This document shows positions 26,324 through 35,330 of a stretch of 59,147 bases of DNA, in pieces; position 1 is the stretch's first letter; each line of letters starts with the position of its first letter. Source of the stretch: Lachnospiraceae bacterium (GTDB lineage: Bacteria > Bacillota > Clostridia > Lachnospirales > Lachnospiraceae); contig JAGATV010000023.1 of assembly GCA_017621075.1 (NCBI GenBank), positions 1-59,147 on the forward strand, read 5' to 3'. Made by a program: the position numbers and the translations under genes. Under the pieces are notes generated by a model, which worked only from the letters and a program-made list of their open reading frames with translations, was not told where the DNA came from and did no database searches.

Positions 26324-27602
26324 TGATCTCCTTACCCAACTGCACCTCCATTACCTTAAGCTCTGTGTCTGCGATAATGGTGTGCTTACAGCCTGCCTGC
26401 ATGGTGATCACATCCCCGGCTTTCACCGGCTGCTCCATACCGTCCACAATGGTGCGTCCCTGGCCGGAAATGATCGTCCAGACCTCGTCCCGCCTTGCAT
26501 GGCTGTGATAATTCATGCTGTGTCCCGGATGGAGCGTCACCTTGATGGTCATGCTCTCATCCTCGATATCCAGTACCCGGAAGCTTCCCCAGGATTTATC
26601 CGCAAACATCACCTGGCCTTCCAGCTTGTCCACAAAGGGCTTGATATAGCTGGACTGCTCCTTGTCAGACACCAGGATGCCCTCCGCGCTTGCAGACACC
26701 ACTATGTCTTTTAAGCCCATGCAGAGCACCGGCACATCCAGTTCATTGATGACATTCACATTTTTACAGGTGTCATTCAGGGTGACATCACCCACACAGG
26801 CATCTTCCATAGCCTCCGCCAAAGTGTTCCAGGTGCCGATATCCTTCCATTCTCCCCCAAAACGCAGGACCTTGATATCGGTTTCCTTCTCCACCACCGC
26901 ATAGTCAAAGCTGATCTTCGTCAGGGTATCATATTTGGCATACAAATCGTCATAGTCGGTAAAATCAATGAGCTCATGAGCCTTTTCCAACACATATTTT
27001 AGCTGATAGGCAAAGACACCGCCGTTCCACAAAGCCCCCTGACGGATATAAGCTTTCGCAGTCTCCACATCCGGCTTTTCCTTAAAGGTGCGCACCGGGC
27101 TGACCGCATCCTTCGTCTCGGGAATGATGTAGCCATACTTTTCACTGGGATAAGTGGGCTCGATACCCATAAGCGCCAGCCTGGCCTCCCCTGCTGCCGC
27201 CAGCTTTCCCAACTTCTCCACCGTCTCAAAGTATTCCTGTTCCACATAAGGGTCCACCGGACAAACTACCACCGGCTCCTCCGCAGGCACACCGCACACA
27301 TCATGAAGATATGCCGTGGCCAGTGCAATGGCCGGAAAAGTATCCCTTCTACAGGGCTCCACACAGATCCCCACATCTTCGCCCAACTGATTGTGCAGGG
27401 AGGATACCTGGGACTTGGAGGTGGCGATGGTCACCGCTGCTTGTGCATCCACTGACCGGATCTGACGGTAAACCCTCTGCACCATGGATTCGTATTCGCC
27501 GTCTTCTTTTTTGAATATTTTGATGAACTGTTTGGAACGGATGTCATTGGAAAGAGGCCAGAGCCTCTTTCCGCTTCCACCCGATAAAAGAATGATATTC
27601 AT
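26286..27602 (-). CDS. manC: Mannose-1-phosphate guanylyltransferase / type II mannose-6-phosphate isomerase
   Basis: Makes GDP-mannose. The N-terminal nucleotidyltransferase domain starts NIILLSGGSGKRLWPLSND and includes FKEKPDVETA and LWNGGVFAY; the C-terminal cupin shows GHSMNYHSHARRDEVW and the closing QAGCKHTI. The 438 residues fit the bifunctional ManC/AlgA class. The separate manA downstream makes the isomerase step redundant. It lies 18 bases after the aminotransferase gene; its own ribosome binding site is weak (CGGAA). Confidence 0.93.
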   Translation of the reverse strand: MNIILLSGGSGKRLWPLSNDIRSKQFIKIFKKEDGEYESMVQRVYRQIRSVDAQAAVTIATSKSQVSSLHNQLGEDVGICVEPCRRDTFPAIALATAYLHDVCGVPAEEPVVVCPVDPYVEQEYFETVEKLGKLAAAGEARLALMGIEPTYPSEKYGYIIPETKDAVSPVRTFKEKPDVETAKAYIRQGALWNGGVFAYQLKYVLEKAHELIDFTDYDDLYAKYDTLTKISFDYAVVEKETDIKVLRFGGEWKDIGTWNTLAEAMEDACVGDVTLNDTCKNVNVINELDVPVLCMGLKDIVVSASAEGILVSDKEQSSYIKPFVDKLEGQVMFADKSWGSFRVLDIEDESMTIKVTLHPGHSMNYHSHARRDEVWTIISGQGRTIVDGMEQPVKAGDVITMQAGCKHTIIADTELKVMEVQLGKEISVHDKQKFRLED

Positions 27603-27620
27603 AACAATTTCCGATATCCT

Positions 27621-28817
27621 TTACGATTTTCGATAATAATCCACAATCTTCTTCACCGCATGGATCACATCCTCTGCTTCCGCATCTGTCAGGGAATAGT
27701 ACAGCGGAATGCTCATCACTTCATCGTAGTACTTCTCCGCATTGGGACAGATTCCCTTCTGATATCCCAGCTTCTCATAATAAGAATGATAATATACCGG
27801 CATATAATGAACCTGAGGACAGGTATTCTCCGCATACAATGCATCAAAGAACTGCCGTCTGTCACAGGTTAAGAGTTCCAAATTCAGCCGCAAGATATAC
27901 AGATGTCTGGTGGTGTCGGATTCCGGTATTTCCTTTTGTACTATGATCTCCGGCATATCGGCAAACGCCTCGTCATACTTCTTTACCAGCTCTTTTCTGC
28001 GGGCAGAAAACTTGGGCAGCTTATTTAGCTGGCTGAGCAGAAGCGCCGCCTGAAAATCTGTCATACGATAATTGTATCCCAGCTCCACCTGCTCATTGTA
28101 CCACTTGGCATCGGTGGGATGCACCATCTCCTCCGGATTGCGGGTGATGCCGTGGGTACGCAGGCGCATGAGCCTGTGGTAAAGCCCTTCATCGTTGGTG
28201 GTGATGGCTCCGCCTTCCCTACCGGTAACCGTCTTTACCGGATGAAAACTGAAGCAGGTCATGTCCGCAATGCTTCCCACAGGCTTTCCCTTATACTTGG
28301 TTCCGATGGCATGAGCCGCATCTTCTATCAGCATCAGACCATGTTCCTTACAGATTGCTTCCAATGCATCATGGTCCACCGACTGACCGGTAAAATCCAC
28401 TGCAACGATCCCCTTGGTCCTGGGTGTGATCAGTTTCCTGACAGAGGCAGGATCAATGTTATAGGTCTCCGGATCAATATCGGCAAACACCGGTTTTGCT
28501 CCACAATAGAGCACACAGTTGGAGGATGCCGCAAAGGTAATAGAACTGACAATGACCTCGTCGCCCTCTGTAAACCCGGCTGCCATGGCTGCAAGGTGTA
28601 ATGCGGCCGTGCCATTAGACACCACTACAGCATACCTGGCACCTGTGACCTCGCAGAGTTTCTTCTCCAGCGCCGTCACTTTGGGGCCACAGGTAATGAG
28701 ATCGCTGGTCAGAGTCTCCACCACTGCATTCACATCATCCTGATCTATAAATTGTCTTCCGTAAAAGATCTGTTTTTCCCGAACCGGTTTACCACCGAAG
28801 ATTGCTAACTGCTCCAT
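27621..28817 (-). CDS. DegT family nucleotide-sugar 4-aminotransferase, PseC-like
   Basis: A 398-residue PLP enzyme: SNGTAALHLAAMAAG, LIEDAAHAIGTKY with the PLP Asp, and FSFHPVKTVTGREGG with the Schiff-base lysine K195. Features such as GIVAVDFTGQ and LRTHGITRN resemble PseC (UDP-4-keto-6-deoxy-AltNAc aminotransferase) more than GDP-perosamine synthase. However, the operon partners are ManC, ManA and Gmd, which make GDP-4-keto-6-deoxymannose, so a GDP-4-amino-4,6-dideoxymannose product is the simplest reading. AAGGAGG lies eight bases before the ATG. It is the first gene of the operon, behind the promoter at 28849. Confidence 0.88.
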   Translation of the reverse strand: MEQLAIFGGKPVREKQIFYGRQFIDQDDVNAVVETLTSDLITCGPKVTALEKKLCEVTGARYAVVVSNGTAALHLAAMAAGFTEGDEVIVSSITFAASSNCVLYCGAKPVFADIDPETYNIDPASVRKLITPRTKGIVAVDFTGQSVDHDALEAICKEHGLMLIEDAAHAIGTKYKGKPVGSIADMTCFSFHPVKTVTGREGGAITTNDEGLYHRLMRLRTHGITRNPEEMVHPTDAKWYNEQVELGYNYRMTDFQAALLLSQLNKLPKFSARRKELVKKYDEAFADMPEIIVQKEIPESDTTRHLYILRLNLELLTCDRRQFFDALYAENTCPQVHYMPVYYHSYYEKLGYQKGICPNAEKYYDEVMSIPLYYSLTDAEAEDVIHAVKKIVDYYRKS

Positions 28818-28848
28818 TTGGCTTCCTCCTTGAGAACATGCTAGATAG

Positions 28849-28854
28849 ATTATA
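28849..28854 (-). promoter_or_regulatory. -10 element of the GDP-sugar operon
   Basis: Perfect TATAAT on the minus strand 32 bases before the ATG at 28817, leaving a leader of about 25 bases. The -35 region is poor (TTCTCT at 17 bases). It lies within the 92-base gap after the HEPN gene. Confidence 0.55.
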
Positions 28855-28909
28855 GCACGGTTGGGGAAAAAAGAGAAGATGCTCTTTTTCTGTCTCTATT
28901 CCATTCTGC

Positions 28910-30289
28910 TCAGATACTATCCCCGGCTCCTTCTATTTCCTCTGACATTTCCAGGACCTCGTCTGTCACTTCATCCCTGGATATATTTTCTGCTTCGTAA
29001 TTCTGTTTTTCAAAATCCTTTGTATGTTTCTTTCTAAAATCCCGATATTCCTTACTCTTTCTGTATTGAAGAAACAGCGGCCAGGTTTCTATATCTAATG
29101 CCCTTATTTCATTGTTCAGATAAATCTCCAATAATTCATTGACCGCAGAATGCTCGTTCAAAAGGCAGGCCTTTGCCACTTTAAACTTTCCTTCCATAAC
29201 GCTTACATCATGCTGACTAATTTGCTCTTTTATTGTCTCCAGTCCATCTGCATTCTTTATGGATATCCAATAGTTTACCTGCCAGATCTCCTTGTCGGCA
29301 GTGGGAATATCATCTGATTTTTCAGCCAACAAATTCTTATAAACAAATTTGCTGATCTCCCACTCCCGATCAACCATGTGTTGGAAAGCACTTTCCTGCA
29401 AAACATTATAAATCTCCAAATTATCAGAACTGATCCTGGACATATTGAGAATAGTTCCGTAAATCATAATGTATACCAGATCAAAGGCTTTGATCAAATA
29501 CGCCTTGTCAACAGTAAGTACATCTCCCACCTTTAGATTTTCACGCTTTTTCTTATCTACGTTGTTGATATATATGGTATTTACAATCCCATTATTGTGT
29601 ACAATGATATTTCTTCGATAATATATTTCTTTAAAGTCCTCAAAAATCTCCCGGAGATTTTTGAAATCTACCTTATGCTTATCTGACAGGATCTTATACC
29701 AGTCAGAAACAGGTCTCCTCATGATTTCATCTATTTCCCTGACAAGCAAAATTTCTTTTACTGCCTCAATTTTGGAATCCATCTCCAAAATTTCGGTATA
29801 TGATAAAGTTTTGTCTTTCAGATACGCATTCGGATACGATGTAATCACATACTCAAAAACGCCCATAATAAGTTCTTCATATTTAATCAACAGCATCATC
29901 AATGTACTTTGATTCAAAATCTCTTCCCGCACACTTAGCTTCTGATACTCCTTGGCCGCCTTTGTCGGATTCATTTCCCATTTGTTGGTTTTAAAGAATT
30001 CCTCGTTCAACTTATAAGATGCCGAAAACGTTTTTTCGCTCTCACCGATTTCAATATCGGACACCAGCCTCCGAGCCACTTCCTTCACTTTCTCACCGTT
30101 TTCACCTTCCAACAATTCTTCATGATGTGAAGCCATCGCAAACAGATAGCGTTCAACTACCATTCCCGGAACATACTTCTTAATTTCCTTTTCTACACTC
30201 TTTGTAATCTTATCAACCTGGGATAAGTAGTAATCCTTTAACGATTCTATGTTTATTGTTGCGTTTTGTAATAATGATAGTAAATTCAT
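28910..30289 (-). CDS. HEPN-domain protein, predicted RNase effector of a defence cassette
   Basis: A 459-residue, mainly helical protein of no recognised family. A segment reads EIYYRRNIIVHNNGIVN, which contains R-N-I-I-V-H (Arg226, Asn227, His231), the exact R-[N/H/D]-x3-H motif of catalytic HEPN ribonucleases, inside a helix-rich region with a following YLIKAFDLVYIMIY helix. The C terminus is highly acidic. It lies 79 bases downstream of the OLD-like ATPase gene in the same direction, so the pair forms a likely sensor-effector unit. Start ATG 30289 is preferred (AGAGG upstream) over GTG 30328. Base composition is more AT-rich than in the sugar genes around it. Confidence 0.7.
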   Translation of the reverse strand: MNLLSLLQNATINIESLKDYYLSQVDKITKSVEKEIKKYVPGMVVERYLFAMASHHEELLEGENGEKVKEVARRLVSDIEIGESEKTFSASYKLNEEFFKTNKWEMNPTKAAKEYQKLSVREEILNQSTLMMLLIKYEELIMGVFEYVITSYPNAYLKDKTLSYTEILEMDSKIEAVKEILLVREIDEIMRRPVSDWYKILSDKHKVDFKNLREIFEDFKEIYYRRNIIVHNNGIVNTIYINNVDKKKRENLKVGDVLTVDKAYLIKAFDLVYIMIYGTILNMSRISSDNLEIYNVLQESAFQHMVDREWEISKFVYKNLLAEKSDDIPTADKEIWQVNYWISIKNADGLETIKEQISQHDVSVMEGKFKVAKACLLNEHSAVNELLEIYLNNEIRALDIETWPLFLQYRKSKEYRDFRKKHTKDFEKQNYEAENISRDEVTDEVLEMSEEIEGAGDSI

Positions 30290-30368
30290 AACATTCCCGC
30301 CTCTATTCTCTATTGTGTGCAAAGACACTACCTTTACCTTTCCAAATCAACCGTTCCTTTTCCCCAAA

Positions 30369-31940
30369 CTAATTCACGATCAAATCCTCCAACACCTCTG
30401 CAATCTGCTTCTCAATCAAATCAAACATTTCTGCCTTTTTAGCACTGACACACCGGATAATGTCATTTTGTATTACCTCCTCCTTCTGTGATGTTTTTCC
30501 CGACAGATATCTGAATTCTTTATGTTTTTCTTCCAACAGAGCACCATTCAGAAAGTTTTCCACTTCTCCTTCTTCCATCCTCCATAATTTTGCAATATCA
30601 TTTATTGCATAATCCTTTCCAACTGTGACAATAAATCTTTCCGGCCACGCCTCGCCTGGAAGATAACATATCCTCTTACCAATCCACCGCTCATAGTCAG
30701 GTCCCACCCTTCCTTCAAGATGATTTTTTACCTGCTTTTTGGCAATCGCATCATTCACTTGTTTATCCCCATCCAAAAAAGCCATACAATTATGTCTACC
30801 CTCACGGTAACAGGCACTTAACTGTCTGAGTACAGCCTGATCCGATCCAATGGGAATGATATTTACTCTTTCCCTCATCTGTTGGGACAAGGTTCCCAAA
30901 ACCACAGCTTTCCCCACCTCATCTTCTGTAAAGATAATCAGCTCTTTCTCTTTGCCGCCGGATAATTTTCCAAGCGCATAAGCCGAAGAAATTCCCTTGC
31001 TGATCTCAGTTTTCTGTTGATCGGATTCCACATAATATCTTGCTTCTGGAGGAAGCGAATCCAATATAGCCGCCGAATGCGTCGAACAGATCACCTGACA
31101 ATGCAATTCAAGACATATTTTTTTCAATTCTTCAACAAGGCGACGCTGCGCTTCTTCATGCAGTCCCAGCTCTATCTCATCAATTACAAGAAGGGTGTTC
31201 TTGCCTGCCGAAAACAATTCAATAAGCAATGTAAAAATAGCATTTTCACCGGCCCCCATGTTAAATCCCGAATAGTGTGCACTATTTCTATCTACCACAA
31301 AAAGTCTTCTTCTATCAACCGTTCTTAAGTCCAACGACTCATACTTGCGATTCAAGACACGGCTGGCAATTTCCAATATCTTCTGTTGGGTCTGTTCGTC
31401 TAACTTTACAGATTCAAATTTTCCGGAATAGGTTCTCTCCGTCTTTCGCTCTCCCGGCGGTACTATTCTTTGAATTCCGGAAAAGATTACATTTCTATTT
31501 GCTCTCTTTTGATACTTATTCCACTTCCCACCTTGCTTTTTATAACGTCGCTGCTGCCCGATTCCGTCAAATTCCTGCCCTTTACTTCCCCTCCAGTGAT
31601 TCACACTTTTATACCAGATTTCCACTCCTTCAATTTTATTTTCATCCGACGTCTGAATAAAGAAATCACTAAAGGTATAGTAAGTCTTATTTCGATCATA
31701 CGGGAGATATCCGCTTTCAGAATTATGGTAGGCACAACAAGCCATTGCCAGCAATGTTGATTTACCGGAACCATTTTTGCCTGCAATAGCCGAAATAGGA
31801 TAACTCATTTCCATGTAACAGCGTTTTAATCCCCGCATCATCCCCTTACTCAACTGCATACTAACCAGACTTTTGGCAGCAATATCTTTCGTAAACCACT
31901 TAAAATTGTCCTTGTCCAACTGTGAGTAACTATATCCCAT
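30369..31940 (-). CDS. OLD-like ABC ATPase with C-terminal TOPRIM-like domain
   Basis: A 523-residue protein. Walker A AIAGKNGSGKST (residues 54-61), Walker B LLVIDEIELGL (Asp254-Glu255), NMGAGENAIF in place of the ABC signature and an H-loop ICSTHSAAIL (His288) mark an AAA15/AAA21-type ATPase. The rest resembles an OLD-family TOPRIM domain: IIFTEDEVGK (Glu339/Glu341) and MAFLDGDKQ (Asp390, Asp392). Such fusions act in phage defence (OLD, GajA). The partner is the HEPN gene downstream rather than a helicase, so it is not Gabija. AGGAGG precedes the ATG; a hairpin lies just upstream. AT-rich. Confidence 0.85.
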   Translation of the reverse strand: MGYSYSQLDKDNFKWFTKDIAAKSLVSMQLSKGMMRGLKRCYMEMSYPISAIAGKNGSGKSTLLAMACCAYHNSESGYLPYDRNKTYYTFSDFFIQTSDENKIEGVEIWYKSVNHWRGSKGQEFDGIGQQRRYKKQGGKWNKYQKRANRNVIFSGIQRIVPPGERKTERTYSGKFESVKLDEQTQQKILEIASRVLNRKYESLDLRTVDRRRLFVVDRNSAHYSGFNMGAGENAIFTLLIELFSAGKNTLLVIDEIELGLHEEAQRRLVEELKKICLELHCQVICSTHSAAILDSLPPEARYYVESDQQKTEISKGISSAYALGKLSGGKEKELIIFTEDEVGKAVVLGTLSQQMRERVNIIPIGSDQAVLRQLSACYREGRHNCMAFLDGDKQVNDAIAKKQVKNHLEGRVGPDYERWIGKRICYLPGEAWPERFIVTVGKDYAINDIAKLWRMEEGEVENFLNGALLEEKHKEFRYLSGKTSQKEEVIQNDIIRCVSAKKAEMFDLIEKQIAEVLEDLIVN

Positions 31941-31971
31941 TTCTTTTCCTCCTATTGTCTATTTCACACGC

Positions 31972-32008
31972 AAAAACACCACTGAAGGCCATAGACTTCC
32001 AGTGGTGT
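31972..32008 (-). terminator. Hairpin terminator before the ATPase gene
   Basis: ACACCACTG (31976-31984) pairs with CAGTGGTGT (32000-32008), with further partial pairing inside, followed on the minus strand by five T. It ends the capE-to-ligase operon, but also sits between the promoter at 32076-32104 and the defence ATPase gene, so regulated read-through is possible. Confidence 0.75.
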
Positions 32009-32075
32009 CACCATATTTCAATATATATCTTCCGACCCTTCCACACACTGACTGTCCCCAATAGTTTCTAGTCAA

Positions 32076-32104
32076 AGTGTAGCATATCTTGTCGAAAAAC
32101 ACAA
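32076..32104 (-). promoter_or_regulatory. Candidate promoter of the ATPase-HEPN cassette
   Basis: On the minus strand TTGTGT (32099-32104), 17 bases, TACACT (32076-32081) with TGC before it, so an extended -10. RNA would start near 32069 and run through the hairpin at 32008-31976 before reaching the ATG at 31940. Confidence 0.5.
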
Positions 32105-32138
32105 CCATTCTTATCTATGGCGGCTGAAGCAGACAGTG

Positions 32139-33821
32139 TTACTTTATCGTCTTAACTAAGGGTACTTTTTCTTCTTCCCTCATGGCTTGTCCCCAGGCCA
32201 GGAACAGCATGGTAATGCTTAAACTTCCCACGCCCCAGGCACATTCAAAGAGACCGAATAACGCAGGCACCAGGATATATAACAGCGCCGCCATATCCGC
32301 AACAGAAGCATTTTTACGTCCCCGCTTCCAGCAGACGGCACCGCTCCATATCACCATGATCCCGAAAAGCGCCATGACCGGAATGCCAAAATCTGTACCA
32401 TACTGCAGATAAATATTATGTGCGTGGCCGATCCAGTACTCAGGGAATAGCTGGAATCCCTGTTCTTCATAAGGATGCCCCCGCCAGTTCAGATGTGTGA
32501 TATAGTATTGATAGATGGTTTTGCGAATCATCAGGGAATCATTTCTATAGATATCCTCATCCAATACGGCTGCTTTGATCCTTGGGTCGTCCGGATCGAT
32601 TGTAACTTCTGCATAAGGAATTTTTACAGCCTCCTGCCCGACTTCTTCCACAGTCTGTACTATTGCTTCCTCAACTTCTTCTGCCGCCTGTACATACCTG
32701 ATTTCCGTTCCGATTCCTGCATATTGCATCATATTGTCAATGCTTTCCACGATCCGGCCCAGTGCTCCTTCCAGCAGTTCATCCAGATCTACATACTTTT
32801 CCGAATCCCAGGCATCCCAGGAATGCACCTTCTCATCAGCCCACTCTCCCCAGAACCAAACCGGATGATGAAATACCGGCGGGAGATATCTGGCAGTCCC
32901 AAAGCAGATTGGAAACATAAGCAAAGCACACAACACCAAGAGCAGACCGTTCCTCACAAGCTGCTTTTTTTGTCTCACCACATTCAAAGATCCCAAAAAT
33001 ACCAAGCCCATGACAAAAGCTGTGATCCAGGCAATTCTCCCAATCGTCATAAAAAGAAAAGCCAATACAGCTCCAGCCAACAACCAGTACAGGATGCGCA
33101 TCCATTTAGCCACATTCTGCTTTGTAACATACAAAATCTTGGAAAATACTGCCGCCAGCACTCCCAGATAATAAAGAGCGTTAAGATTAGAATTATTGTG
33201 TATCCCGATATATCTTATAACATCATAAGGCCGAAATACGAAGCAGTATGCTTGAAACAGGATAAAACTCAAGATGATCCCGTTTTGGCATCCTTGCAGC
33301 AGGTCTTCCTGTTCTTCTTTGGAAAATCCCGTCAGATAAAGGCAGCCAAACATGACGGCATAACAGAAAGGCCAGAGATAATCACTTCTGGACACTGTCA
33401 TAAGAATCATCATGACAGCCCATATCACCAAAAGTTTCCTGTTTAGGCATGGATACTGCTTTTCTAACATGACATGTATGACCGTGTGGATGATAATGTA
33501 GCCCCACAACATCACATTCACCAGGATAACAATCCATTCGTTCAGAAAAGGGCGATTTCCCATTCCCCAGACAAATCCGGCAATGCAGCCGACCAGTCCC
33601 AGTATTGTCCAGACAAGGTACGGAAGCTTTCGCTTGCCGAACTCCTCCCACTTATAATGGGAAAAAATCATAACGGCCACAACAATGCCTGTTGCCGCCT
33701 TGAAACTTTCAATGATCCCATCCAGGCCGGAACCGGTCTTCGTTCGCTGGTCGATAATGCAAAAAAACAGAAAACATAAGGAGTACAATATTCTCTTTCT
33801 GCTCTTTATTTTTAACTGCAT
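32139..33821 (-). CDS. O-antigen ligase/polymerase-like membrane protein
   Basis: A 560-residue protein with about twelve helices and a long loop of ~130 residues (about 330-460) before the last helices. The ligase family signature appears as HAHNIYLQYGTDFGIP near the C terminus. It could join or polymerise lipid-linked glycan repeats on the outer face of the membrane. The locus has a separate Wzy-like polymerase at 47405, so this one may be the ligase or serve another polymer. ATG 33821 has GGAG six bases before; the earlier ATG 33848 has no ribosome binding site. It is the last gene of the capE operon. Confidence 0.78.
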   Translation of the reverse strand: MQLKIKSRKRILYSLCFLFFCIIDQRTKTGSGLDGIIESFKAATGIVVAVMIFSHYKWEEFGKRKLPYLVWTILGLVGCIAGFVWGMGNRPFLNEWIVILVNVMLWGYIIIHTVIHVMLEKQYPCLNRKLLVIWAVMMILMTVSRSDYLWPFCYAVMFGCLYLTGFSKEEQEDLLQGCQNGIILSFILFQAYCFVFRPYDVIRYIGIHNNSNLNALYYLGVLAAVFSKILYVTKQNVAKWMRILYWLLAGAVLAFLFMTIGRIAWITAFVMGLVFLGSLNVVRQKKQLVRNGLLLVLCALLMFPICFGTARYLPPVFHHPVWFWGEWADEKVHSWDAWDSEKYVDLDELLEGALGRIVESIDNMMQYAGIGTEIRYVQAAEEVEEAIVQTVEEVGQEAVKIPYAEVTIDPDDPRIKAAVLDEDIYRNDSLMIRKTIYQYYITHLNWRGHPYEEQGFQLFPEYWIGHAHNIYLQYGTDFGIPVMALFGIMVIWSGAVCWKRGRKNASVADMAALLYILVPALFGLFECAWGVGSLSITMLFLAWGQAMREEEKVPLVKTIK

Positions 33822-33854
33822 ATAGCTCTCCGCCTTAATCTGTATCATACATTG

Positions 33855-35330
33855 CTATTCTACTATGATTCCGCCAAGCACCTTGATATTCTGTCTCTGC
33901 AACAGCTCCGCTTCCCTGCTGATTTCCTCATAGAAAGTAGATTTTGCCTTTTCTACCAGAATCGCACCTTCTGCCGCCTCCAGATCATCCATGGTCTCCG
34001 CATTATAAAGCACATTATTTAATATCTTGACGGTAATTCCTTCCGGCTTCAGAAGCTCCTGTATCTGCTCACAAACGAAAAGTGCCTGTTGGGTCAGATC
34101 ACAGCCAATACAACAGACTGTGTGCACTCCGTTTTTGCGGCTGATCATCTTCAGATCCACAGCCGCCAGATCAATAGCCTCCTGCGTGGAAAACATCCTT
34201 CTCTTTCCGTTTCGCAACTTTAAGATCCAACGGTCTATAAATTGAAATACTTTCTTACGTCCGCTGTCTGCAGGAATCTTCCCCAGCTCAGGTATGCCAA
34301 ACAAGAGTTTCAGATCATCGGTATACCGAACCTTATTATTAAATAAATACATCAGGAAAATGATCAGCGCATACAAAAATACTGCCAAAGCTGCTCCCAC
34401 AACTACAGACTTGGTACTGATGGCGGGCACGGCATTACTCCCTGCCACCGTATTCTCTGCTTCCTCTTCCTGTTTTCCGCCGGACTGAGCCCCCGCTGTA
34501 TTCTTATCCCCATTTTCCTGGGCTTTTCCACCATTAACCATGCTATTGTAATATTGCTCTTCATCATCCGTAAAATTCACTTTTGCGTTGGCAATGGTAC
34601 TTTCCAGAGAAAGCAGATCGCTCACAGTACTTCTCTGTCTGTCAAGCACATAAGAATCCGCTATCCTGGAAAAAGACTGACTTACCAGGATAATTTCATG
34701 CTCTCCCAGGGTTTCCTGCAGTTCTTCCTGTCTGCTTGCAACATATTCTACAATACTCTGGGCTATAGCCTTGCACTCTTTCTCATCACTATGCATCACA
34801 TACAAGCGCACAGTATCCTGCCCCATCTCAGAACCATAAGAGGTCCTTTCTAATGACACCAATTCGCTCAGAGCCACCGAAGAAATATTACCCAATTGCT
34901 CCGAAACCCAGTTTCTCATACCGCCACTGACGATATCGTCCTCATATACCTTCTCAATGTTGTAGGTTCTTTCCAAATCATCCGATTTGATCAAAAAAGT
35001 CAATTCTGACCTGGGTGCATCGCCGGCATCCATCTGCATCAGGACAGACTCCTCCATATATGCACTCTTCTCCCGATAAATCTGCTCATATGCTACAACC
35101 ATATTGATATTTGCTATTTGTGTCTCTTTGAGTTTCTCTTCTTCCTGTTTCAGGACCTCCTCTGCCGCATTTTCAGCAGCTTCCTTTTGGGTCTGGAGGC
35201 TCCTGTAGGATCTGGCATAGCTGACGCCTCCCATGAAAATACTGCCAATCAGCATTACAGCCACAGCCACCCGCCAGTGTATGAGCATCTCTATCAGCAA
35301 ATCGGTCAGTCCAATTTTTCTTTCTGCCAT
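33855..35330 (-). CDS. Wzz-like chain-length protein fused to a degenerate BY-kinase domain
   Basis: A 491-residue protein: helix 1 (about 19-39), a coiled-coil-rich outer region, helix 2 (SVVVGAALAVFLYALIIFLM), then a cytoplasmic domain of ~155 residues. That domain ends VEKAKSTFYEEISREAELL then VLGGIIVE, like the C terminus of CapB/CpsD tyrosine kinases, but the P-loop position reads CCIGCDLTQQAL with no GK[S/T], and no Walker A' DxD is seen. It should set glycan chain length; the kinase part is predicted inactive. ATG 35330 (GGAGG eight bases before) overlaps the stop of capG as TAATG. Confidence 0.82.
   Translation of the reverse strand: MAERKIGLTDLLIEMLIHWRVAVAVMLIGSIFMGGVSYARSYRSLQTQKEAAENAAEEVLKQEEEKLKETQIANINMVVAYEQIYREKSAYMEESVLMQMDAGDAPRSELTFLIKSDDLERTYNIEKVYEDDIVSGGMRNWVSEQLGNISSVALSELVSLERTSYGSEMGQDTVRLYVMHSDEKECKAIAQSIVEYVASRQEELQETLGEHEIILVSQSFSRIADSYVLDRQRSTVSDLLSLESTIANAKVNFTDDEEQYYNSMVNGGKAQENGDKNTAGAQSGGKQEEEAENTVAGSNAVPAISTKSVVVGAALAVFLYALIIFLMYLFNNKVRYTDDLKLLFGIPELGKIPADSGRKKVFQFIDRWILKLRNGKRRMFSTQEAIDLAAVDLKMISRKNGVHTVCCIGCDLTQQALFVCEQIQELLKPEGITVKILNNVLYNAETMDDLEAAEGAILVEKAKSTFYEEISREAELLQRQNIKVLGGIIVE

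Noticed and set aside
30369-31940. Gabija GajA or PARIS AriA
   Set aside because: No UvrD-like helicase or separate DUF4435-type TOPRIM gene is adjacent; the partner is a HEPN protein instead.
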